Below are positions 1-7,325 of a stretch of 30,057 nt of DNA, one piece after another; position 1 is the first letter of the stretch, and every line of letters begins with the position of its first letter. The translations under genes and the position numbers were made by a program. Source of the DNA: Paulinella micropora (lineage: Eukaryota > Cercozoa > Imbricatea > Euglyphida); NCBI GenBank assembly GCA_009731375.1, contig BJOX01000155.1, positions 851,052 through 881,108 on the forward strand. The letters run 5' to 3'. A model generated the notes under the pieces. That model worked only from the letters and a program-made list of their open reading frames with translations, was not told the DNA's origin and searched no databases.

Positions 1-22
1 GGGGGGGGGGGGGGGGGGGGGG
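1..22. repeat. poly-G run at window edge
   Basis: Twenty-two consecutive G residues open the window. A homopolymer of this kind at an edge may be a low-quality read end or assembly artefact rather than real sequence. Confidence 0.8.
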
Positions 23-706
<684 letters not shown>

Positions 707-711
707 TGCAG

Positions 712-736
712 TCTTAAAGTGCATGAGCTGCTTGGG
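712..736 (+). CDS. candidate internal exon x1 (25 nt) of an unidentified multi-exon gene
   Basis: Seen: TGCAG immediately precedes T712 and GTATCC follows G736. Inside, one frame reads LKVHELLG and ends at a codon boundary. The next candidate exon (874 or 1629) starts in phase 0, so the two join in frame. The island sits between a (GTAT)n array and a (CTAT)n array, which would be its introns. The family is not recognised. It is short, so on its own the call is weak; its support comes from the phase-compatible chain through 4278. Confidence 0.3.
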
Positions 737-741
737 GTATC

Positions 742-792
<51 letters not shown>

Positions 793-873
793 CCCACCTA
801 CCTACCCACCTACCTACCTACCTACCTACCTAGATATATCCATCCATTCATCTATCTATCTATGCTGCTCTAG
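737..873. repeat. (CTAT)n then (CTAC)n/(CCAC)n microsatellite, candidate intron
   Basis: Starts GTATCC, then (CTAT)n to about 791, (CTAC/CCAC)n to about 832, and short CATC/CTAT units. Ends CTGCTCTAG before the next exon-like island, so it has GT...AG ends. Confidence 0.7.
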
Positions 874-1028
874 CTGTATATAGAGAACAACCATCTATTC
901 ATCTATTCATCTATTCATCTATCCATCTATTCATCTATTCATCTATCCAGCAAACGCGCATTCGAAACGAGTTGCTGCAAGACAGCGTTATCATCTCTAT
1001 CCAGTATATTCATCATTTAGATCTTCCG
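874..1028 (+). pseudogene. exon-like copy A1, split by a 56-bp microsatellite insertion
   Basis: Follows CTCTAG. Reads LYIENN to base 891, then 56 bp of (CATCTATT)-type repeat (892-947), then resumes at 948 with QQTRIRNELLQDS. The intact paralogue A2 (1629-1719) reads LHTENNQQKRIRDEVIQD without interruption, so the repeat sits exactly between the AAC AAC and CAG codons. The insertion is flanked by CCA on both sides and is not a multiple of three, so unless it is removed from RNA it breaks the frame. Differences from A2 include synonymous changes (CGA/AGG, CAA/CAG), which suggests past coding constraint. Confidence 0.4.
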
Positions 1029-1068
<40 letters not shown>

Positions 1069-1123
1069 GCTGCAAGACAGCGTTATCATCTCTATCCAGT
1101 ATATTCATCATTTAGATCTTCCC

Positions 1124-1158
<35 letters not shown>

Positions 1159-1258
1159 CTTTATCTTTCTATCTTTCTATCTATTTATCTATCTATCTTG
1201 CTGCAAGACAGAGTTATCATCTCTATCCAGCCATCTTGTTTTTTCATCATTTAGATCT

Positions 1259-1291
<33 letters not shown>

Positions 1292-1343
1292 GCTGCAAGA
1301 CAGCATTATCATCTCTATCCAGTAGGGACCACGTGCTTACACG

Positions 1344-1350
<7 letters not shown>
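972..1350. repeat. four copies of an exon-derived block inside (CTAT)n
   Basis: A block starting TTGCTGCAAGACAG recurs at 972-1028, 1067-1123, 1198-1259 and 1290-1323, almost identical each time and separated by (CTAT)n tracts of 30-70 bp. It is the 3' half of exon-like copy A1. The fourth copy switches at 1323 into a different exon fragment (TAGGGACCACGTGCTTAC). The pattern indicates recent tandem duplication of a unit containing both repeat and exon fragment. Confidence 0.85.
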
Positions 1351-1433
<83 letters not shown>

Positions 1434-1436
<3 letters not shown>

Positions 1437-1519
1437 GCAGAAGCGCATTAGGGACCAAGTGCTTACACGATTATCTAACTACCTATCTATCTATCTCTCT
1501 AATCTATCTATCTAATCTT

Positions 1520-1559
<40 letters not shown>

Positions 1560-1600
1560 GCAGAAGCGCATTAGGGTCTAACTACCTATCTATCTATCTA
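1434..1600. repeat. duplicated exon-A 5' fragments in (CTAT)n
   Basis: AGCAGAAGCGCATTAGGG occurs at about 1435 and 1558 and again inside exon A2 at 1648-1665. The 1435 copy continues GACCAAGTGCTTACACGA (reading QKRIRDQVLTRL), a third variant of the A-exon peptide. The 1558 copy is cut off after AGGG. (CTAT)n fills the gaps between them. Confidence 0.8.
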
Positions 1601-1628
1601 TCTAATCTATCTATTTATCTATCTCTAG

Positions 1629-1719
1629 CTGCACACTGAAAACAACCAGCAGAAGCGCATTAGGGACGAAGTGATACAAGACATGGAGTTTCTCTATGAA
1701 CTACACGCTTTCCTTAAAG
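1629..1719 (+). CDS. candidate internal exon A2 (91 nt) of an unidentified gene
   Basis: Preceded by a pyrimidine-rich tract and CTCTAG; followed by GCAACC (a GC-type donor; the duplicated 3' end at 1889-1916 has GT instead). Phase 0 in, one base over. The peptide begins LHTENNQQKRIRDEVIQD and ends FLYELHAFLKG across the junction, hydrophilic then helical-looking. A1 and the 1435 fragment are diverged paralogues. The 28-nt duplicate at 1889 differs only at synonymous positions (TAT/TAC, CAC/CAT). I do not recognise the protein. Confidence comes from phase agreement with exons B-E and the synonymous pattern. Confidence 0.45.
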
Positions 1720-1852
1720 GCAACCTCTCTTTTTTTCTCTTTTCTTTTCCTTTCTTTTTCTTTTTCTTTTCTTTTTCTTTTCTTTTCTTTTTCCTTTCTT
1801 TTTCTTTTTCTTTTCTTTTTCTTTTCTTTTCTTTTGTTTTTCTTTTCGCTTA

Positions 1853-1888
<36 letters not shown>

Positions 1889-2052
1889 CTCTACGAACTA
1901 CATGCTTTCCTTAAAGGTTCTCTCTCTCTCTCTCTCTCTCTCCATCTAGTACACACACACGCACACACACACATACATGCATACATACATACATACATAC
2001 ACACATACATACATACACACATACATACATACATACTTACATACATATACAG
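1720..2052. repeat. pyrimidine-rich tract, (TC)n, (CA)n, (CATA)n; candidate intron
   Basis: A 1725-1860 tract of TTTTC/TTTTCT units, (TC)n to 1888, a 28-nt duplicate of the 3' end of exon A2 (1889-1916, followed by GT), (TC)n, (CA)n to about 1975, then (CATA)n. Ends ATATACAG before exon B. Confidence 0.8.
1889..1916 (+). pseudogene. partial duplicate of exon A2 3' end
   Basis: Reads LYELHAFLK plus one base, then GTTCTC. Compared with 1692-1719 only the third positions of the Tyr and His codons differ. It could be an alternative 5' donor copy, or a slippage-derived fragment. Confidence 0.4.
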
Positions 2053-2109
2053 GAGCGTATAGCATAGACCGTATTAGTGCGATGCAAGGCCCCCTTCCCC
2101 AGCAATTGC
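2053..2109 (+). CDS. candidate internal exon B (57 nt)
   Basis: Seen: ATATACAG before, GTACGT after. Two bases complete the split codon left by exon A2 (AAA G|GA), 18 codons follow ([18 protein letters not shown]), and one base is left over. Joining A2 to B needs no frame adjustment. Flanked by (CATA)n and (CTAT)n arrays. Function unknown. Confidence 0.45.
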
Positions 2110-2128
2110 GTACGTCATCTCTATCTAT

Positions 2129-2175
<47 letters not shown>

Positions 2176-2220
2176 ATGGATGCCTATGTCTTCGGATATG
2201 CAGAGCTGATAGACCAAACA

Positions 2221-2261
<41 letters not shown>

Positions 2262-2284
2262 CTATCTCCATCTCTATCTCTATC

Positions 2285-2315
<31 letters not shown>

Positions 2316-2344
2316 GTCTATCTGTCTATCTATCTATTTTGTAG
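2110..2344. repeat. (CTAT)n candidate intron with a unique island
   Basis: Begins GTACGT and ends TTTTGTAG. Mostly (CTAT)n. The unique island at 2175-2222 contains GATATGCAG followed by a sequence that reads QLIDQTYL in the expected phase, loosely like the start of exon C (QEMISRIH). It may be a decayed duplicate of exon C, but no GT donor follows it. Confidence 0.6.
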
Positions 2345-2386
2345 AGGAGATGATATCTCGTATACACAACCGGAAACGCTGCCCAG
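2345..2386 (+). CDS. candidate internal exon C (42 nt)
   Basis: Preceded by TTTTGTAG, followed by GTCCTCTC. The leftover C of exon B plus AG gives CAG, then [13 protein letters not shown], with one base left over. Canonical AG and GT borders and the fitting phase support it. No family assignment. Confidence 0.45.
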
Positions 2387-2469
<83 letters not shown>

Positions 2470-2470
2470 T

Positions 2471-2504
<34 letters not shown>

Positions 2505-2510
2505 CACACA

Positions 2511-2543
<33 letters not shown>

Positions 2544-2811
2544 CATCTATCTACCTACCTACCTAGCTACCTACCTACCTACCTACCTAGCTGCCTACCT
2601 AGCTACCTCCCTACCCACTTACCTACCCACCTACCTACCTATATATCGCCTACCTAGCTACCTCCCTACCCACCTACCTACCCACCTACCTACCTATATA
2701 TCGCCTACCTAGCTACCTGCTTACCCACTTTACCTACCCACCTGCCTACCCATGTATCTGCCTATGTATTCATAGATCTCTCACGCTCTGCAGTATGGTG
2801 GTAAACGTGGC

Positions 2812-2854
<43 letters not shown>

Positions 2855-2895
2855 ACTATCTATCTATCTATCTATCTATCTACCTATCTATCTAC

Positions 2896-2926
<31 letters not shown>

Positions 2927-2948
2927 CCTATCTATCTATCTATCTATC

Positions 2949-2980
<32 letters not shown>

Positions 2981-2986
2981 CCTATA

Positions 2987-3027
<41 letters not shown>

Positions 3028-3043
3028 GGCGTGTGTTGTGTAG
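2387..3043. repeat. (TC)n, (CA)n, (CTAC)n minisatellite and (CTAT)n; candidate intron
   Basis: (TC)n to about 2490, (CA)n to 2506, (CTAT)n, (CTAC)n, then a 55-bp minisatellite with units starting GCCTACC at 2593, 2648 and 2703 (the last partial). A unique stretch at about 2770-2812 is followed by (CTAT)n to 3027. Ends GTGTTGTGTAG. Confidence 0.8.
2593..2752. repeat. 55-bp minisatellite, ~2.9 units
   Basis: Each unit opens GCCTACCTAGCTACCT; the first two end CTACCTATATATC. Units 1 and 2 differ at one or a few positions; unit 3 is more diverged. It appears to have arisen from the (CTAC)n array. Confidence 0.8.
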
Positions 3044-3081
3044 GAACGGATACAGGCACCAAGAAGAACTTAGAACAATGC
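3044..3081 (+). CDS. candidate internal exon D (38 nt)
   Basis: Preceded by TGTGTAG, followed by GTAAGGGAG, the best donor in the chain. The leftover G of exon C plus GA gives GGA, then [12 protein letters not shown], ending on a codon boundary. Lies between (CTAT)n and (TC)n arrays. Confidence 0.45.
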
Positions 3082-3098
3082 GTAAGGGAGTAAGATCT

Positions 3099-3154
<56 letters not shown>

Positions 3155-3185
3155 GACCTACCTACCTACCTACCTACCTACCTAC

Positions 3186-3223
<38 letters not shown>

Positions 3224-3479
3224 CTCTCTCTCTGCCTTGTTGTTGTTGCTGTTTCTCGTCGTTGTTATTTTGTTTTTGTTGTTTTGTTTTTGTTGTTTTT
3301 TTGTTGTTTTTTTGTTGTTGTTATTTTGTTGTTATTTTGTTGTTATTTTTGTTGTTGTTATTTTGTTGTTGTTATTTCGTTGTTATTTTGTTGTTGTTAT
3401 TTTGTTGTTGTTATTTGTTGTTGTTATTTGTTGTTGTTATTTGTTGTTGTTATTTTGTTGTTGTTATTTGTTGTTATTG

Positions 3480-3510
<31 letters not shown>

Positions 3511-3587
3511 ATTTGTTGTTGATATTTTGCTGTTCACTTGTTGTCATTTTATTTGTTGTTGATATTTTGCTGTTCACTTGTTGTCAT

Positions 3588-3621
<34 letters not shown>

Positions 3622-4217
3622 ATCATCATCGTCCCCATCACCATATAAACAGTTTATTATCCGTTAATGAATGAATGAATGAATGAACGAATGAATGAAT
3701 GAACGAACGAATGAATGAATGAATGAATAAATGAATAAATGAATGAATGAACGAACGAACGAATGAATGAACGAATGAATGAATGAATGAACGAACGAAC
3801 GAACGAATGAATGAATGAATGAACGAACGAACGAACGAATGAATGAATGAATGAATGAACGAACGAACGAACGAACGAATGAATGAATGAATGAATGAAT
3901 GAACGAACGAACGAACGAATGAATGAATGAATGAATGAATGAATGAATGAACGAACGAACGAATGAATGAATGAATGAATGAATGAATGAATGAATGAAT
4001 GAACGAATGAATGAACGAATGAATGAATGCATGAATGAATGAATGAATGAACGAATGAATGAATGAATGAATAAATGAATGAACGAATGAATGAACGAAT
4101 GAACGAAATAATGAACGGATGAACGAATGAATCAATCAATCAATCAATCAATCAATCGATCAATCAATTCTCATTCTTTCCGTCGCTGTTGGTAGGTATC
4201 TATTGTTCACTGTTCAG
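3082..4217. repeat. (TC)n, (CTAC)n, (CTAT)n, (TTG)n, (GAAT/GAAC)n, (CAAT)n; candidate intron
   Basis: Begins GTAAGG. (TC)n about 3101-3148, (CTAC)n and (CTAT)n to 3232, imperfect (TTG)n/(TTGTTATT)n 3237-3620, a short unique piece around 3620-3665, (GAAT)n with many GAAC variants to about 4128, then (CAAT)n to about 4166. Ends CACTGTTCAG. The long IHSF-type frames on the minus strand are repeat translations. Confidence 0.85.
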
Positions 4218-4278
4218 TACAAACAGTCCATCATCCGCAAGACAACGAGCCAGATCGCAGATGAAATGCGCAGCTCTG
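4218..4278 (+). CDS. candidate internal exon E (61 nt)
   Basis: Preceded by GTTCAG, followed by GTCAGC. Starts in phase 0, as exon D requires, reads YKQSIIRKTTSQIADEMRSS and leaves one base. A diverged second copy with the same phases lies at 4620-4656. A polar, helix-prone peptide; not recognised. Confidence 0.45.
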
Positions 4279-4619
4279 GTCAGCCTTCCTGTCTTGTCTT
4301 GTCTTCTCTTCTCTTGTCTTGTCTTGGCTTGGCTTGGCTTGGCTTGGCTTGGCTTGGCTTGGCTTCGCTTGTCTTGTCTTTTCTTGTCCTGTCTTGTCTT
4401 TGTGGTCTTGGTCTTGGTCTTGGTCTTTGGTCTTTGGTCTTTGGTCTTTGGTCTTTGGTCTTTGGTCTTTGGTCTCTGGTCTTTCGTCTTTCGTCTTGGT
4501 CTTTGGTCTTGGTCTTGGTCTTGGTCTTGATCTTTGTCTGTCTTGTCTTGTCTTGTCTCGTCTTGCCTTCTCTTGTCTTGTCTTGTCTTGTCTTGTCTTG
4601 TCTTGTCTTGTCTTGTAAG
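4279..4619. repeat. (CTTGT)n, (CTTGG)n and (TCTTTGG)n arrays
   Basis: A patchwork of penta- to heptanucleotide repeats with gradual unit changes: CTTGT, CTTGG, GGTCTTT and back to CTTGT. Bordered by GTCAGC at the left and TTGTAAG at the right. Confidence 0.9.
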
Positions 4620-4656
4620 ACTACTATCCACAATGCTAACGATCTGCGCAGCTCTG
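4620..4656 (+). CDS. candidate exon E' (37 nt), paralogue of exon E
   Basis: Together with the AAG just before it, reads KTTIHNANDLRSSG against KTTSQIADEMRSSG in exon E. The GTCAG donor is conserved and start and end phases are the same (0 in, 1 out). Because E ends one base over, E and E' cannot be used in series as aligned. They would be mutually exclusive exons, or E' is a decaying duplicate. Confidence 0.3.
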
Positions 4657-4789
4657 GTCAGTCTACCTAGCCATCTCCTCATCTACCTATTTATTATCTA
4701 ATAGTATATGGATGGAGAATATAGAGATCAAAGCTGAACAAATCTGCCCTTTGCATTTTGTTAGTATTTATAATATGTTGGTTGCTGTA

Positions 4790-4790
4790 C

Positions 4791-4843
<53 letters not shown>

Positions 4844-4845
4844 TT
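4790..4845. repeat. (TTA)n microsatellite
   Basis: About 50 bp of perfect ATT repeat, directly before the head of a SINE. Confidence 0.95.
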
Positions 4846-5113
4846 GGACACCGTGATAGCCCAGTGGTCAAGTTCTACCATCTGGGCCCTGTCGCCAGTT
4901 CGATTCCCGTCGGTGCCACCAGTATTTTCATTGAACATACCGGTCTATTTCTGGACCAGTATTTTCATTGAACATACCGGCCCGTCTGGAAGTGTTGGAA
5001 CTGCCCTTGCGGGGGTGTCATTAGAGCTTATCGTCAATTCTTCGTACTCCCCTCACGGGTGAGACGATGGAGGCGCATGTGCAGAAATGCATCAGCCATT
5101 GACAGAGAAGCAC

Positions 5114-5144
<31 letters not shown>

Positions 5145-5151
5145 GTTATTA

Positions 5152-5186
<35 letters not shown>
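4846..5186 (+). mobile_element. tRNA-derived SINE with (ATT)n tail
   Basis: The head (4846-4920) has tRNA promoter boxes: an A-box-like TAGCCCAGTGG (about 4857) and a B-box-like AGTTCGATTCC (about 4898), ending GGTGCCACCA like a tRNA 3' end. The body carries a 25-bp direct duplication (CCAGTATTTTCATTGAACAT... at 4918 and 4957). The element ends at AGAAGCACT followed by (ATT)n to 5186. The reverse complement of the last ~95 bp recurs at about 18440-18535, so it is a dispersed family. RNA polymerase III transcription is inferred from the boxes. Confidence 0.7.
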
Positions 5187-5191
5187 TTTTA

Positions 5192-5245
<54 letters not shown>

Positions 5246-5259
5246 GTGTCTTGTTGCAG
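5187..5259. repeat. (TC)n tract ending in a splice-acceptor-like TTGCAG
   Basis: About 55 bp of CT repeat, then TGTGTCTTGTTGCAG. It looks like a strong polypyrimidine tract and acceptor, but any (TC)n array would look similar. Confidence 0.8.
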
Positions 5260-5360
5260 CTCAAGTCGGGGCCACGCGTTTGTCGGCCGAAGCCATTCCC
5301 CGGATATCCTCACCCGTCTCCAGCCCACGAGAGAAAACCAGACAACTTGCCAGTTCTTGA
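5260..5360 (+). CDS. possible terminal exon F
   Basis: Follows TTGCAG. In the phase required by exon E or E', it reads QVGATRLSAEAIPRISSP... and stops at TGA 5358-5360, about 33 codons, Ser/Pro-rich. The other two frames are also open here, so coding is far from proven. If real, the SINE lies in the preceding intron. Confidence 0.18.
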
Positions 5361-5458
5361 TTCTTTTACCATTAAAAGTACTAATATTTGCACATTGTTA
5401 TCGAACCGCTGATCAGACAGTGGGCGCCCTGTCGGACCGACAGTAACGTTGGGAGTCT

Positions 5459-5620
5459 TCTTCTTCTTCTTCTTCTTCTTCTTCTTCTTCTTCTTCTTCT
5501 TCTTCTTNNNNNNNNNNNNNNNNNNNNNNNNNNNNNNNNNNNNNNNNNNNNNNNNNNNNNNNNNNNNNNNNNNNNNNNNNNNNNNNNNNNNNNNNNNNNN
5601 NNNNNNNNNNNNNNCAAAAA

Positions 5621-5651
<31 letters not shown>
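5459..5651. repeat. (TTC)n, assembly gap (5508-5614) and poly-C
   Basis: (TTC)n runs into 107 Ns. The other side begins CAAAAAAA followed by about 30 C residues. The homopolymer at the gap edge is suspect. A short (CCA)n tract follows. Confidence 0.9.
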
Positions 5652-5653
<2 letters not shown>

Positions 5654-7005
5654 CCCACCACCACCACCACCAACCCCACCCCCCGTGTTGTTGTTCATTT
5701 CTGTCGTGTTTCTTGTTTTTGTGGCTGTTACGGTTGGTTCGGTCATCAAGCTCTGATTCGTTCATCTCGATCAAGTGGACGCTATCGTTGTCTGTGAAGA
5801 GCTGAGCTTTCTATGCCGTAGCATGTAGTGATGTTCGACCCCGCTGCGGTGGCTGGGTTTGGTGTAAAAGTCTTTGCTGTATACTGGTCGATGACACACA
5901 GCCCCAAAGTCTATCTAGCCTGACTTACCAGATGATGTCAATAGTGAATCAGGCATGGCTAAGCCTTGCTTTCATACAAGCAACGATGAACTTCTGTATT
6001 AACTACTGTATGAATGATAAAACCAATCTATTGATATTAATCTCGCTCCTGGCTCCCCTTCTCGGTCAAAGACTCTCACCCAAAATTCCCTTTCAAGTTC
6101 TGACTCGGAGCACAGCTGAAGCTTTTAGAAAGGTTTTGCAAAGTTCCTGTCAAACGTAATACAATTTTTTGAGTTCGATATGGTCGACACTTGGCATCAG
6201 TATTTGGATTTAAAAAAGGCAGGTGACTGGAAAAGTTGTGCGGAGGGTTGTGACACGAAATGTTATGCCATCGGAAGTTGATTGTACACTGCCACGGTCT
6301 TGGAAAGTTGTCAGGTCCTTAGGCGGTGATAGAGATCCTGCCCCCGGGCTTGGGTCGGACCCACCTTTTCCCGGGTAGCCTAAATTAAAGGTCCTTCCCG
6401 GCGAGCCGCGCGGGCCTCCCGGCGCTCAGCCGCTTCAGCGGTCACTGTGAGAGTGTTTAAGTGCATGTGCTATTTCATGAAATTTATTAATAATACAGCT
6501 ATTTCTTTCATTTTCAAGTATTACTACTTGAAATAAAATAAAATTTATTACAAAAGTTTTTAGTGCCCAATCTCCATTGTCTGCCGCCCCCCCTTTGAAA
6601 ATGATTTTCAGCTGAGTTGCCACCTGGCAACCACAAGGTCATTAACAGGTGAGTCAGATTGATCAATACGACGACGTTTTATTCTAAGTTTTTTTGAGGG
6701 ATTCCGTGCTGTTTGTGCCACGAGTGACATATTCGCCCGCCCCCCCACCACACAGCGGCACATCTGGCCCACAGGTAGCACAATAAAACATAGTGTAAGA
6801 TACCTTCTTCTCTGAAAAGGCATGCAGACAACGGACAAACGACACATTTACGTCTTTTTGACCTCTCCAAACCTTCGTTATTATAATTGTGCCCTAGCTC
6901 CCTTTTCTTTCTCATTTTGTCGGCCATGGGTACCTGTGGGTATTTGAGGAGTTGCATGCATGGGGCAAAGCTGTCCTGCATGTTAGACTGTCTGGGGGCA
7001 GGCTC
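5652..7005. other. unique sequence without recognised gene
   Basis: Mixed-composition, non-repetitive DNA. GC-rich segments lie at about 6330-6440. The short open frames (for example 5932-6159 on + and 6679-6981 on -) have no recognisable domain and no supporting context. Confidence 0.6.
7002..7005. other. possible 4-bp target-site duplication, left copy
   Basis: GCTC immediately before the 5' LTR; the same four bases follow the 3' LTR at 14531-14534. The exact LTR ends are ambiguous by one or two bases, so a 5-bp duplication is not excluded. Confidence 0.4.
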
Positions 7006-7297
7006 GTTGTAATGTACTACTAATACCCGTTACTCCACCTAGACAATTTACCGGTAATTTGGATAGTCTTAATCATAAGCAGGTTCATAGGCCGGACAGT
7101 TATTGATACCTTTATTACTGACAAGGACACTTTCTAGAGTATTCGCGAATCATAGTCTGGAATGCCTAGAATCAAATGAGTATTACCATTCTGTAAAGGT
7201 CATAACATCATAAATTTGTGTGACCCAAAGTCATTAAAAGTCTTTTCTTCTGTTATTCTTTACCCTTAGCGGGGTAGCTTCCCTAAACTCTGCGTTT
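7006..7297 (+). repeat. 5' LTR of copia element
   Basis: 292 bp, starting GTTGTAATGTAC and ending CTCTGCGTTT. Matches 14239-14530 except for A/G in CTTAATCAT and G/A in TTATTGATAC. Should hold the promoter; no convincing TATA box was picked out. Confidence 0.93.
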
Positions 7298-7314
7298 GAG
7301 TGATAGATTACTTT

Positions 7315-7325
7315 GGTTATGAACC
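7315..7325 (+). promoter_or_regulatory. candidate primer-binding site, half-tRNA-Met type
   Basis: GGTTATGAACC lies 17 nt after the LTR. Its complement GGTTCATAACC reads as a tRNA anticodon loop TTCATAA closed by GG/CC, with anticodon CAU. Drosophila copia is known to prime from a tRNA-iMet fragment cut in the anticodon loop, with a site beginning GGTTATG. Assignment here is inference. The GAG start codon (ATG 7319) falls inside the site. Confidence 0.45.

Noticed and set aside
972-1323. CRISPR-like pattern of near-identical blocks with spacers
   Set aside because: The spacers are CTAT microsatellite and the blocks are exon-derived; the context is eukaryotic.
4846-4925. Functional tRNA gene
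   Set aside because: The acceptor and anticodon arms do not fold cleanly, the homology continues into a SINE body with a repeat tail, and part of the family recurs elsewhere.
5932-6159. 75-codon frame in the unique region
   Set aside because: No domain, no homology recognised, no supporting splice or promoter context.
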